Shown in pieces: positions 43,350 through 52,646 of a DNA stretch of 64,000 nucleotides (positions are counted from its first letter, which is position 1; every line of letters begins with the position of its first letter). The stretch is from an uncultured Anaeroplasmataceae bacterium. Its GTDB lineage: Bacteria > Bacillota_I > Bacilli_A > Acholeplasmatales > Anaeroplasmataceae. The stretch is taken from assembly GCA_910579215.1 (NCBI GenBank), contig CAJTTN010000005.1:1-64000 (forward strand). Direction: 5' to 3'. The notes below the pieces were generated by a model that worked only from the letters and a program-made list of their open reading frames with translations, did no database searches and was not told where the DNA came from. The translations under genes were made by a program, and so were the position numbers.

Positions 43350-44294
43350 CTACTTATATTCCTTGTACTCCTGTTTATCCTTTTCTGTTAATCCTTCTAT
43401 AGTAAAATACCCATAATTCATCTCAATACTTACACTCCCTTTAGCTTGATTTACTACTACCTTGTTTGAAAGATATTTATCAATATATTCGTTTTGTAAA
43501 GCCTTAGATATAAATTCATCAAGTAAAAGATTAATACCTATAGGTAATAGACTATTACAAGAAATGATAACCTCAACAGGTAGCTTCATAGTTATATTTT
43601 CATCAGGAAAAATAAGATCATTAGAAATATTAAGTCTCAACGTAAAGGTGTCCTTTGTAGTATCTACAATTGTTACCTCATAAAGATCGACTAGATTATT
43701 CATATTAGGAATAAATTCAGACAGCTTATAATACTTTAAAACGTCTAAGCTAGAAATAATCATAGCCTTATATTGATCTGTAAAACTTTGGATATTTAAT
43801 TTGTGCTTAACCTTTATTTGTGTATTACCAGTTTTTAAATCGCCAGTCATATAAAGAAAGGCATCATCATTAAGTACAGTTCCTGTAAATTGATCTTTTG
43901 TTTTCAAGGTCAAGCTTGGAGACTCTGTATTTGTGTATCCATCTAAAATAATTGTTCCATCTAATTGATATTTTTTGAAATTTGTAATCGCGTCAATATT
44001 TAAATTATACCCTAAATCAATACTTCTTTTTTCAGGTGTATCCACCATGACCTGACCCTCTAAATTGCTTTTCAATTTGAGATGAATTCCGTTAAAATTC
44101 GAATCTGCTTTCTGCTTTTTTAAAATATCAACCAATTGCCTAACCTGTTCAGGATCCTCTGTTTTTTTAATATAATAGACTTGTTCAACTTGATTTTCAT
44201 CTAAATATTTAAATTCTGCATCTACTTGCGATTTAGAACAACTAACAAGCAACAGGAATAAAATGATACTTAAAAATATATGTATTTTTTTCAT
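43350..44294 (-). CDS. Lipoprotein of unknown function
   Basis: 314 residues. The signal peptide ends in a lipobox (LLLVSC, Cys about residue 19), so it is anchored to the outer face of the membrane. The rest is beta-rich with many alternating hydrophobic strands, giving a LolA/LppX-like impression (curved sheet binding lipids), but no motif confirms it. Its ATG lies 2 nt from the mscS stop, with AAGGAG inside the end of mscS, so the pair is one operon. Confidence 0.65.
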   Translation of the reverse strand: MKKIHIFLSIILFLLLVSCSKSQVDAEFKYLDENQVEQVYYIKKTEDPEQVRQLVDILKKQKADSNFNGIHLKLKSNLEGQVMVDTPEKRSIDLGYNLNIDAITNFKKYQLDGTIILDGYTNTESPSLTLKTKDQFTGTVLNDDAFLYMTGDLKTGNTQIKVKHKLNIQSFTDQYKAMIISSLDVLKYYKLSEFIPNMNNLVDLYEVTIVDTTKDTFTLRLNISNDLIFPDENITMKLPVEVIISCNSLLPIGINLLLDEFISKALQNEYIDKYLSNKVVVNQAKGSVSIEMNYGYFTIEGLTEKDKQEYKEYK

Positions 44295-44296
44295 TA

Positions 44297-45139
44297 TTAC
44301 TCCTTATTTTTTATTGCAACCTCTAATTGGTTGAATGGAATTTCTATTTGATTTTCATCAAATGCTTTTTTTATTTCTACTAATAAATAATTATGGATTG
44401 TCCAATAATCACAATTATTACACCATACACGTATATTTAAATCTACACTAGAACCAGCATATTCCCTAATGCCAACAAATGGCTCAGGATCAGTAAATAT
44501 AAGACTATTTTGCTTACACACTTGCTGGATAACTTCAGTAGCTTTATTTAAATCCGTATCGTAAGATATAGACATTACAACCTCTACTCTTCTCGTTTCC
44601 TTTGTAGATGTATTAACAATCACATTGTTTGCTAAAGAACCATTAGGAACATGAACTACCTTATTATCTGCTGTAACTAGAACTGTATAAAACATGTGTA
44701 TATCTTCTACAGTTCCCGTTTCACCATTTGTCGTTATTTTATCTCCAATACGAAATGGGCGCATCGCAATAATGATAATTCCTCCTGCAAAATTTGATAA
44801 GGAGCCCTGAAGCGCTAAACCTAAAGAAACTCCTATAGAAGCTATCAATGCAGTAATAGAGGCCGTTTCAATTCCTATATACCCAACAAAACAAATTAAA
44901 GCCACAAGCTTTAATACGATACGTATGGCTTGTGTACCAACGCGAGACAAGGTCTCATCTGCTTGTTTTTTCTGTAAATGTCGATAAAGCTTTTTGGTTA
45001 GCATATTTGTAATTTTAAAAATAATAAATAAAAATAAAAGTCCTATGATTAATTTTATACCAGTTGATGTACACCAGTTTAGAATTGTTTCTAATAAGGC
45101 CTTCCAATCTATCGTTTGAGCTTCCTCTGCTAAAAACAT
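44297..45139 (-). CDS. mscS: Small-conductance mechanosensitive channel, MscS family
   Basis: 280 residues. Three N-terminal membrane helices end in the pore-lining TM3 pattern (ALIASIGVSLGLALQGSLSNFAGGIIII). The beta domain (PFRIGDKITTNGETGTVEDI) and the C-terminal cytoplasmic vestibule (VWCNNCDYW) follow. It opens on osmotic down-shock. The ATG at 45139 is preferred, since the upstream ATG at 45151 has AAAGG directly against it. The lipoprotein gene follows. Confidence 0.92.
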   Translation of the reverse strand: MFLAEEAQTIDWKALLETILNWCTSTGIKLIIGLLFLFIIFKITNMLTKKLYRHLQKKQADETLSRVGTQAIRIVLKLVALICFVGYIGIETASITALIASIGVSLGLALQGSLSNFAGGIIIIAMRPFRIGDKITTNGETGTVEDIHMFYTVLVTADNKVVHVPNGSLANNVIVNTSTKETRRVEVVMSISYDTDLNKATEVIQQVCKQNSLIFTDPEPFVGIREYAGSSVDLNIRVWCNNCDYWTIHNYLLVEIKKAFDENQIEIPFNQLEVAIKNKE

Positions 45140-45202
45140 TAATTTCCACATCCTTTACATAATTTCACATGATAATAATATTTTTTTCATATATTTATTT
45201 TA

Positions 45203-45314
45203 TATACTATAAGTGTCAAAAAAAGACAGAAAGGAGAAATTATATAATCGACCTATAACTCCCCCCCCTTACAAAAATGTCGATTCAATGCTCTAGGAAA
45301 ACTAGAGCTTTTTT
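45203..45314 (+). ncRNA. Candidate small RNA with a C-rich (anti-Shine-Dalgarno) loop
   Basis: A plus-strand unit between mscS and serS. TATACT (-10, 45203-45208) is followed by a small TGTC/GACA hairpin. A 7-bp stem AATCGAC (45246-45252) / GTCGATT (45279-45285) has a 26-nt loop holding CT followed by eight C residues (45261-45268). A 7-bp terminator then follows (GCTCTAG / CTAGAGC, 45290-45308) with six T. No open frame with a start fits. A C-run in such AT-rich DNA is striking and would pair with GGAGG ribosome-binding sites. The -35 is poor, and expression is unproven. Confidence 0.5.
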
Positions 45315-46600
45315 CATTTTAATGGCTGAATAATAGATGTTCCTCCCATATAAGGCTGCAAAGCCTTAGGAATCGTTACACTTCCATCCTGTTTATAATT
45401 ATTCTCTAATACTGCTATTAGCCCTCTAGGGGTTGCTAAAACTGTATTATTTAATGTATGTACTAGATATGTTCCAGCCTCTCCCTTTGTACGAATACCA
45501 AGACGTCTAGCCTGAGCATCACCCAAGGTAGAGCAGGACCCAACCTCAAAATATTTTTGCTGTCTAGGGCTCCAAGCCTCTATATCACAGGATTTCACCT
45601 TTAAATCTGCTAAATCTCCTGTACAGCATTCTAAGGTTCTAACAGGTACATCTAAGCTTCTAAAGAATTCAACCGTATAGCTCCACATTTTATTATACCA
45701 AGCCATACTATCTTCTGGCTTACATAAAACTATCATTTCTTGCTTTTCAAATTGATGTACTCGATATATTCCACGCTCTTCAATTCCATGAGCTCCTACT
45801 TCCTTACGAAAACAAGGGGAATAGGAGGTTAACGTAATTGGGAGCTCTGCTTCTTTAACTATCTGGCTTTTAAATCTGCCAATCATAGAATGCTCTGATG
45901 TACCAATTAAATAAAGATCTTCTCCCTCTATTTTATACATCATATTTTCCATTTCTGCAAAGCTCATAACTCCTGTAACCACATCAGAGCGAATCATAAA
46001 TGGAGGAATACAATAGGTAAAACCCTTTTGAATCATAAAATCTCTTGCATAGCTTAGCATCGCAGAATGAAGTCTTGCAACATCTCCTACTAAATAGTAA
46101 AATCCATTTCCACTTGTTCTTCCAGAAGCTTCTTTGTCTAAGCCGTTAAACCTAGCAATAATATCTGCATGATATGGTATTTCATACCCTGGTACTATAG
46201 GATCTCCATATTTTTCTATTTCTACATTTTCAGTATCATCCTTACCTAATGGTACACTTCCATCAACAATTTGCGGAATGACAAGCATTTTTTGGTTCAT
46301 TTCCTTTTGCAAACTATCTAACAAAGGATCAATTTCAGAAATTCTTTGATTATTTTTCGTAACCAAGGCTTTAACTTCTTCTGCCTGAGCCCTTTCATTA
46401 TTCTTCATCAATATTCCAATTTGCTTACTCAAATCATTTCTTGAAGCACGTAGAGTCTCTCCTTCAAGCTTCAATGCACGTATTTTTTTATCTAATTCTA
46501 AAACCTCATCCACAAGTGGTAATTTAGCATCTTGAAACTTCTTTTTAATATTCTCTTTCACTACCTCTGGATTTTCTCTAATAAATTTAATATCTAACAT
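45314..46600 (-). CDS. serS: Seryl-tRNA synthetase
   Basis: 428 residues, the usual length. An N-terminal tRNA-binding coiled-coil arm (about 30-105) is followed by the class II catalytic core, with motif 2 around CFRKEVGAHG..ERGIYRVHQFEKQEM and motif 3 LNNTVLATPRGLIAVLENN. It charges tRNA-Ser and is controlled by the T-box leader just upstream. The stop overlaps the end of the plus-strand small RNA. Confidence 0.97.
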   Translation of the reverse strand: MLDIKFIRENPEVVKENIKKKFQDAKLPLVDEVLELDKKIRALKLEGETLRASRNDLSKQIGILMKNNERAQAEEVKALVTKNNQRISEIDPLLDSLQKEMNQKMLVIPQIVDGSVPLGKDDTENVEIEKYGDPIVPGYEIPYHADIIARFNGLDKEASGRTSGNGFYYLVGDVARLHSAMLSYARDFMIQKGFTYCIPPFMIRSDVVTGVMSFAEMENMMYKIEGEDLYLIGTSEHSMIGRFKSQIVKEAELPITLTSYSPCFRKEVGAHGIEERGIYRVHQFEKQEMIVLCKPEDSMAWYNKMWSYTVEFFRSLDVPVRTLECCTGDLADLKVKSCDIEAWSPRQQKYFEVGSCSTLGDAQARRLGIRTKGEAGTYLVHTLNNTVLATPRGLIAVLENNYKQDGSVTIPKALQPYMGGTSIIQPLK

Positions 46601-46619
46601 AGCTTTCTTCCTTTCCTTA

Positions 46620-46840
46620 ATAAAAAAAATAACGTCCTTATAATAAGGACGATTTTAACCGTGGTGCCACCTTAATTCTTACCTTCAGTAAGCTCTTAAG
46701 TCCTTTAACGCAGGATATACGATTCTCATCCAAGGTAGATTCATTTAATTTCCTGTTATCAGCTTTCACCAAGCACTGACTCTCTAAAAACCATCCATTA
46801 AATTACTTGGTCTCTTCATTTGAGATTCTTAAAAATTATA
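46620..46840 (-). promoter_or_regulatory. T-box riboswitch leader of serS
   Basis: On the minus strand the leader contains the T-box sequence AAGGTGGCACCACGG (46673-46659). A terminator follows (CGTCCTTA / TAAGGACG, 46651-46633, then TTATTTTTTTT). Upstream is a Stem I-like region with GAA-UCU-ACC, where UCU (46739-46737) is a plausible Ser specifier codon. Uncharged tRNA-Ser would favour the antiterminator and raise serS expression. Confidence 0.88.
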
Positions 46841-46870
46841 TCATGAATTTATAGGGATTGCAAATGGTAA

Positions 46871-47110
46871 TTATTGAACAATCGGTTCCTCTTTCGCCTG
46901 AGGCTTGTTTTGCTTGGCTTTAATTTCGCTTTTAATCCAAAAAAATGAAATTACAAATCCAGCAACCAATAGTATTATAACGATAAGCATAGTTACCCAC
47001 CATAATCGCCAGGCTGAATAGCTCCAAATTCCATAAACAAGCATAGCTAAAATCGTATAAACTGAAGCTATACAAATATTAACATAGTTTTCTTTTATTT
47101 GTTCTAACAT
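46871..47110 (-). CDS. Small two-helix membrane protein
   Basis: 79 residues with two membrane helices (about 13-30 and 38-61) separated by a short Trp-rich turn (GIWSYSAWRLWW). The C-terminal tail is charged (KSEIKAKQNKPQAKEE). No family recognised. The ATG at 47110 follows AAGGTGGTATTT; a longer frame upstream lacks a site. Separated from murA by a terminator and followed by the serS T-box leader. Confidence 0.6.
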   Translation of the reverse strand: MLEQIKENYVNICIASVYTILAMLVYGIWSYSAWRLWWVTMLIVIILLVAGFVISFFWIKSEIKAKQNKPQAKEEPIVQ

Positions 47111-47192
47111 AAATACCACCTTATATATTATACCACAAATTTTCATGACTATCTATGATTTTTTATAGGAACTTTACATGAATATAAAAAAG

Positions 47193-47216
47193 GCAAAGTA
47201 TTAAATTTTACTTTGC
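47193..47216 (-). terminator. Terminator of murA
   Basis: 8-bp stem GCAAAGTA / TACTTTGC, then CTTTTTT on the minus strand, 21 nt after the murA stop. Confidence 0.8.
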
Positions 47217-47236
47217 TTTTCCTATAGTTATAATTC

Positions 47237-48475
47237 TTATAAAATGGTTATCTTCGCTCCTAAAGCTTTAACACGATTTATAATATCATCATAGCCTCTT
47301 AAAACATATTCAAAATTACTGATTTTTGATTTTTCATCTCCAAGCATAGCAAGAATTAAAATTGCAACCCCATGCCTTAAATCTGAGGCTGTATAATCTC
47401 TAGACTGTACCTTATTGCTTCCCACCACAGTAGCTTTATTATCTGTTACGACACAGTCTATACCACTCGCCTTCAAATCAAAATATATTTGCATGCGATT
47501 TTCAAATATCGTTTCTTCAATTTCTGATTTTCCAAGTGTATTTACAAACAAAACGCCAAATAGGGATTGTAAATCTGTAGGAAAGCCTGGATAACAATCC
47601 GTTTTAATTTGCATTGGCTTTCCAAAGCTTTTTTTCGCATGAACCTCATTTTCCTTTACTTCCAAGGCAAAGCCTGCTTGCTTTAAAAGCTCTAACGGAA
47701 ATGTCATTGTATTTGGTCTTAGCTTTTTTACTGTAACATCTCCCAGTAAAAGGCCCATAACTATATAAGTTAATGCTTCTATTCGATCTGGAACAATTGT
47801 ATGCTTTACTAATTTAAAATCTAAATTGGTTTTTTCAAATAAAAATTGACTATTTGTATATAAGATATTATATCCTATTTTTTTCATAAATTCTAAAACA
47901 TCTAGACCCTCAGGCTCTAAAAGAACATTTGTTATGGCTACTCTTGATAAGGCTATAGAAGCAAACATGGCATTTAAAGAAGCCCCTACACTTTTTTTAC
48001 TTAATTGAATATTGGCTTCTTCTATTGCGCTTGTTTTATAAACCGTCAATACATTACCAACCAAATTATATTTAAAGCCCAAATCTAGAAAGGCTTGTAG
48101 GTGAACATCTATAGGTCTTGCCCCTATTTTACACCCACCTGGAAGCCAAATTTCACATTTAGAAAAAAGTGCTAAAAATACACCAATGAAATAATAGGAC
48201 CCTCTAATTCTTTTGCATTCTTCATAGAACAAAGGCTTATATTTTAAGTTTGCATTATCAATAAGCATAGTATGTCCTTTGAAAATTACCTTACAATCTA
48301 AATATCGTACGATTTGACAGATATCAAAAACATCGCTTATTCTAGGTACATTTCTTAAAAGAACCTTTCCTTTTGCAAGTAGACTTGCACAAATCAAAGG
48401 AATCGCCGCATTTTTTGCACCTGAACATGTCACATTTCCCTTTAAATACGTACCGCCTGTTACGGATATATCCAT
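47237..48475 (-). CDS. murA: UDP-N-acetylglucosamine 1-carboxyvinyltransferase
   Basis: 412 residues. MurA transfers enolpyruvate from PEP to UDP-GlcNAc, the first committed step of peptidoglycan synthesis, and is the fosfomycin target. The EPSP-synthase-like fold is plain: GAKNAAIPLICASLLA at the N-terminus, PGGCKIGARPID with the catalytic Cys, and YPGFPTDLQSLFGVLF later. The Cys is retained, so the protein should be fosfomycin-sensitive. Low-GC Gram-positives often have two MurA copies; whether this is the main one is not clear. Confidence 0.93.
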   Translation of the reverse strand: MDISVTGGTYLKGNVTCSGAKNAAIPLICASLLAKGKVLLRNVPRISDVFDICQIVRYLDCKVIFKGHTMLIDNANLKYKPLFYEECKRIRGSYYFIGVFLALFSKCEIWLPGGCKIGARPIDVHLQAFLDLGFKYNLVGNVLTVYKTSAIEEANIQLSKKSVGASLNAMFASIALSRVAITNVLLEPEGLDVLEFMKKIGYNILYTNSQFLFEKTNLDFKLVKHTIVPDRIEALTYIVMGLLLGDVTVKKLRPNTMTFPLELLKQAGFALEVKENEVHAKKSFGKPMQIKTDCYPGFPTDLQSLFGVLFVNTLGKSEIEETIFENRMQIYFDLKASGIDCVVTDNKATVVGSNKVQSRDYTASDLRHGVAILILAMLGDEKSKISNFEYVLRGYDDIINRVKALGAKITIL

Positions 48476-48630
48476 GTAGCATCACCTAATAAATCGTATG
48501 CAATCTACCTTAACTTCATGTATTTAAATTAAAATAACTCAACTCATATATAAATGTAAAATTTTAGACTTTTATTCCCTAAAGATAATACAATGTAAAA
48601 AGCTATAGCAATCAACTATAGCACATATAT

Positions 48631-49722
48631 TCAATCAATAATAAATTCCATAACTTGACTTCTTCCTGTCAATCGCATAGGAAATCCCCATGTTCCATAT
48701 CCTCTTGTTATTGCTAATACAAAATCACTATATTTGTGAATTCCATTTGAAGGACTTTGAAAAAAAATCTGATTGAGAAGAAATATTAAAATATCTCCTG
48801 GAAAAATTTGCCCATTGTGTGTATGACCAGAAATTTGCAAATTAGCCAAATCCTTGGCTTCTTTATAAAATTGAGGCTGATGATCAAGAACTATTAGGGG
48901 AAGATTAGTATCGCTTATAATGGTTTCTAATTCTTTTCTACCACCTCTATAATCAATCCTTCCTACAACACGTAATTGATCATTTATAATGACTTCCTCA
49001 TCCAATAATAAATGAATATTCGTTCCTTTATAAAACTCCTGGATTTCTTGCAGACTATTTTGCATAAATTCATGATTTCCTGTTACAGCATACACACCAT
49101 ACCTGCTTCTTAATTGATTTAAAGTATCAACAAAATAGCTGTGATTTAAATTATTTACCTTATTGTCAAAGACATCCCCAATGAATAGGATTACATCTGG
49201 ATTTGTTTTATTTATATTTTGAACCATTTTTTCTAAAGATAAAAAGGAACCTGTTGCACCAAAGTGAACATCAGAAACTACTGTAATTTTCATAGATTGA
49301 TTAAGTCCTAAATCTAATCTTTGCTGAGTAAATTCTGGCATTTGGGCAGCTAAAATACCATAGATGCATATGAGTATACTCATTCCACTAGCTAAAAAAA
49401 CGGAAAATCTGTTGGTAAATACATTTGATTTTCTTAATAAAAATATGCCTTTTTTTATAACAAGGATAAGTCCTAAGGAAAGTACATAATAAATAAAAAA
49501 TCCTAACATCAAATAGCCAATATATGCCATGAATTCTACAAATAGAATTCCTCTAACTATATAATCTAAAATACAAAACAAAGGAATACAGCTTATAGAA
49601 TAACCAACACAAAAGACTAACTTTTTCTTTTTGATATTAAATTCATTAATTATCATTTTTAACAAAAAAAATACTATAATTAGATAACAAATCAACCCAA
49701 AAAATAAGATGGCAATTCTCAT
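48631..49722 (-). CDS. Membrane-anchored metallophosphoesterase
   Basis: 363 residues. Four N-terminal membrane helices (to about residue 125) precede a calcineurin-type phosphoesterase domain with the motif series VSDVHFGA, FIGDVFDN, VTGNHEF and ISGHTHNGQIFPG. Relatives of the YkuE/YaeI type hydrolyse phosphoesters such as lipid-linked phosphates at the membrane. AGAGGG precedes the ATG at 49722; a start 7 codons earlier is less supported. A single gene. Confidence 0.88.
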   Translation of the reverse strand: MRIAILFFGLICYLIIVFFLLKMIINEFNIKKKKLVFCVGYSISCIPLFCILDYIVRGILFVEFMAYIGYLMLGFFIYYVLSLGLILVIKKGIFLLRKSNVFTNRFSVFLASGMSILICIYGILAAQMPEFTQQRLDLGLNQSMKITVVSDVHFGATGSFLSLEKMVQNINKTNPDVILFIGDVFDNKVNNLNHSYFVDTLNQLRSRYGVYAVTGNHEFMQNSLQEIQEFYKGTNIHLLLDEEVIINDQLRVVGRIDYRGGRKELETIISDTNLPLIVLDHQPQFYKEAKDLANLQISGHTHNGQIFPGDILIFLLNQIFFQSPSNGIHKYSDFVLAITRGYGTWGFPMRLTGRSQVMEFIID

Positions 49723-49912
49723 TTTATCCCTCTTTTCTATCACTACTTAGTTTGACAATTTTTTATCAAAACTATGCAAAATTTACAAGTTTCTTAATAA
49801 ATTTGCTTTGCTGTCCTTATTTGTACAATCGCGCATTTTATTGGTCACTTAAAGTATCCACTAAAGAAAATAACTTATACTATCAAGAATCATATTAAAA
49901 ACCAAAAACTGA

Positions 49913-49933
49913 AGGGGCGATCCCCTCGCCCCT
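49913..49933 (-). terminator. GC-rich hairpin after the AlkD-like gene
   Basis: 8-bp GC-rich stem AGGGGCGA / TCGCCCCT with a 5-nt loop, then TTCAGTTTTTGG on the minus strand. It is unusually GC-rich for this DNA. Confidence 0.65.
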
Positions 49934-49959
49934 TTACTACTTTTTCATTACCAATAGTA

Positions 49960-50634
49960 TTATATTTGCAAAAGCTCATTTCTTGTCTCTTTATCAAATT
50001 TTTCGATTGCATAACGATAAGCAACTCGTGGCATTATTTTGCAATTTTTTATCAAGTATTCTTTTGCTGAACTAGGATTTATTTGTGATAAGCATTTCAA
50101 CATCCAACCATAGCCTTTTAAAACTAAATCATGTGCATCTGACATTAAACGATCGGATATTGTAAATGGTTCTATTCCTATATAATCATTTTTCATAATG
50201 GAGGGTATTAAGATAACTGCTGAAGCTCTTCTTACCCAAAAATCACGATCATCCGTCCATGCCATTATCTTTACAAATAAGGATTTGTTTTGTCTAAGTA
50301 GCTCTCCAAATGCATGTGTACAAAAATCATCACAATCTCCCCAGCCTCTTACATAATCTTTTAGCCAACGATAAAATATCTCATATGTTGATTCATTATA
50401 ATAATTTTTCATTCGATACGCAAAATCAAACGCTATTACTCCTAATGCCCATGAGTGCTCATTTAATAATTCTTCACATAAAATAAATACATTTTCAATG
50501 CTTTTATATTCAATTTGACGGAATAATGTAGATGATAACTTTCGCACATCCCCAGTAATTATATGTTTTCCATAGGGAGTGTTTGCTTCCAGCTCTTTGA
50601 TTTTCTGAATCGCTTCCTCAACAATTTTATGCAT
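49960..50634 (-). CDS. DNA alkylation repair protein, AlkD-like
   Basis: 224 residues, all-helical HEAT-like repeats. AlkD excises positively charged alkylated bases (3-methyladenine, 7-methylguanine) without base flipping. Family signs are the conserved Trp/Asp residues in YVRGWGDCDDFCTHAFG and TDDRDFWVRRASAVILI. AAAGGAG precedes the ATG. It lies downstream of glnA in the same direction, about 120 nt away, with no clear terminator between. Confidence 0.85.
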   Translation of the reverse strand: MHKIVEEAIQKIKELEANTPYGKHIITGDVRKLSSTLFRQIEYKSIENVFILCEELLNEHSWALGVIAFDFAYRMKNYYNESTYEIFYRWLKDYVRGWGDCDDFCTHAFGELLRQNKSLFVKIMAWTDDRDFWVRRASAVILIPSIMKNDYIGIEPFTISDRLMSDAHDLVLKGYGWMLKCLSQINPSSAKEYLIKNCKIMPRVAYRYAIEKFDKETRNELLQI

Positions 50635-50756
50635 ATGATACTCCTTTTATCTTTCTTCTGTAATTGCCTGCGCTTTCGATTTCTGTCCTAGTCCATAAAT
50701 GTAAAATGTAAATAATTATAAATCTAATTTTATTGCAACACCTAATATATTTTCTA

Positions 50757-52106
50757 TTAATATCTTTCTAAATATTTTTTAATTTCCCAATCTGATACAT
50801 GCCTTCTATACTCATTCCATTCCACAGTTTTAGCTTCAATTAGCTTTTGTGTAATGTGACTCCCCATAGCTTCCTGCATCAACTTATCCTTCTTGAATTC
50901 CTCAAGAGCCTCCTCTAGACTTGCAGGTAAGGCATACACCCCCATAGACTCTCTTTCCTCTTTAGTACAAGTAAAAAGATTTTCATAAATAGGCTCAACC
51001 TCCTTACAATTTCCTTCTATACCATCTAATCCAGCTGCTAAAATTGCGGATATTGCTAAATAAGGATTTGCAGAAACATCTACACTTCTTATCTCCGTTC
51101 TTGTTTTCATTTTTCTTGCTGCAGGTATTCTTACCATAGTTGAACGATTAGAATCACTCCATGAGATATAACATGGTGCCTCAAAGCCAGGAACAATACG
51201 CTTATAAGAGTTGACGATTGGATTTGTAATAAAACAAAATCCCTTGGCATGCTTAAGAATACCTGATATCCATTTGCTTGCAGTAGAAGAAAGCTGATTC
51301 TTTGTATTCTCATCATAAAATGCATTTGCTCCATCAGCAGTGATTAGGGAGCAATTGACATGCATACCACTTCCATTAATTCCCTCAATTGGTTTTGGCA
51401 TAAAGGTTGCATGTAATCCATGCCTTCTGGCAATATTCTTTACAACTAGCTTAAAGGTTTGGACATGATCACACGCTTCTACTGCTGAATCAAATTTGAA
51501 GTTAATCTCATGCTGACCAGTTGAAACTTCATGATGTGCTGCTTCAATAATAAATCCAATATTTTGTAGTGCTAAAACAATGTCTCTTCTACAATCCTCT
51601 GCCGAATCCATTGGGGAAATATCAAAGTATCCTCCATAATCATTAAATTCTAAGGTTGGATTTCCTTTTTGATCTAGCTTAAATAAGAAAAACTCTGGCT
51701 CTACTCCTACATTAAAAGCAGAAAAACCCAAGGTTTTCATTTTTTCTAAATTTCTTTTTAATACTCCTCTTGGATCTCCCTCAAAGGGGATATGATTCCC
51801 ATTTTGGCCTGGCCTATAAACATCGCAAATAAATCTAGCCACCTTACCATAGGACGTATCTTCCCAGCTCAATACTAAAAAGGTATCTAAATCTGGATGT
51901 AAAAACATATCTGCTTCATAAATTCTCACAAAGCCCTCAATGGAAGATCCGTCAAACATTACACTATTCTCCAATGCATCCTCTAATCTTGTGATAGGAA
52001 TTTCTACATTTTTAAGCATTCCCATCATATCTGTAAATTGCATACGTATATATCTTATATTTTCCTCTTTGCAAATTTTTCTTATGTCATCCTTAGTAAA
52101 TTTCAT
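50757..52106 (-). CDS. glnA: Glutamine synthetase type I
   Basis: 449 residues, GSI-alpha size (no adenylylation insert). It makes glutamine from glutamate, ammonia and ATP as a dodecamer. Motifs are MFDGSSIEGF, the ATP-binding KPIEGINGSGMHVN and NRSTMVRIP (usual NRSAxIRIP). AAGGAG precedes the ATG. It lies 39 nt after the Gx/HepS1-like gene, so it is probably co-transcribed. I see no clear GlnR site (TGTNA-N7-TNACA) in that gap. Confidence 0.96.
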   Translation of the reverse strand: MKFTKDDIRKICKEENIRYIRMQFTDMMGMLKNVEIPITRLEDALENSVMFDGSSIEGFVRIYEADMFLHPDLDTFLVLSWEDTSYGKVARFICDVYRPGQNGNHIPFEGDPRGVLKRNLEKMKTLGFSAFNVGVEPEFFLFKLDQKGNPTLEFNDYGGYFDISPMDSAEDCRRDIVLALQNIGFIIEAAHHEVSTGQHEINFKFDSAVEACDHVQTFKLVVKNIARRHGLHATFMPKPIEGINGSGMHVNCSLITADGANAFYDENTKNQLSSTASKWISGILKHAKGFCFITNPIVNSYKRIVPGFEAPCYISWSDSNRSTMVRIPAARKMKTRTEIRSVDVSANPYLAISAILAAGLDGIEGNCKEVEPIYENLFTCTKEERESMGVYALPASLEEALEEFKKDKLMQEAMGSHITQKLIEAKTVEWNEYRRHVSDWEIKKYLERY

Positions 52107-52145
52107 GGCTTTTTCTCCTTATCATTTAAGAATATGTTTATACGA

Positions 52146-52646
52146 TCAATTTAAAAACTGCTTTGTTACACTTTTAGCTAAATATACCTTTGCTATAATC
52201 CCACTGAGTATACCTGTCAGTATAGAAAGTAAAGCAATAAAAGGTAGATAATATACTACTGCATTAGTTCCTAGTAAGCCAATCGCAACAAATATTTGTC
52301 CTGTTGCATGACTTATTGAACCTAAAACAGAGACTCCAACTGGTGAAAATATTTTAATTCTAGAAAATAAAAACATGATTATAAACGATGTAAGTCCTCC
52401 GCTGAGTGCCATAAAAAAAGTTGGAGAAAGAAAACTCCCTCTTAAAAGACCTACCATAAAAATTCTTAAGATATCAACCATTAAGGCCTCTGCAGGCTTA
52501 AACTCATACAGCATAATTAATATGATAATGTTCGCAAAGCCAAGCTTTACACCTGGTATAAAAATGGTAAAGGACTCAAGCACATTTAAGACAATAGCTA
52601 TAGCTAAAAGCATTGCGATAATGGTAAAACGTTTCACCTTACTCAT
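52146..52646 (-). CDS. Gx transporter/HepS1-family membrane protein
   Basis: 166 residues with about five membrane helices. The family signature is near the N-terminus (ESFTIFIPGVKLGFANIIILI), as in proteins annotated either as heptaprenyl diphosphate synthase component I or as ECF-type Gx transporters. Its constant company with ApbE and NusG-domain-II proteins suggests a role in flavin or quinone supply at the membrane. The ATG overlaps the preceding stop (ATGA). Confidence 0.82.
   Translation of the reverse strand: MSKVKRFTIIAMLLAIAIVLNVLESFTIFIPGVKLGFANIIILIMLYEFKPAEALMVDILRIFMVGLLRGSFLSPTFFMALSGGLTSFIIMFLFSRIKIFSPVGVSVLGSISHATGQIFVAIGLLGTNAVVYYLPFIALLSILTGILSGIIAKVYLAKSVTKQFLN

Noticed and set aside
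45241..45330. Minus-strand poly-G motif as a regulatory element of mscS
   Set aside because: The promoter-like -10 and T-tailed terminator point to a plus-strand RNA; nothing on the minus strand ends in a U-tract there.
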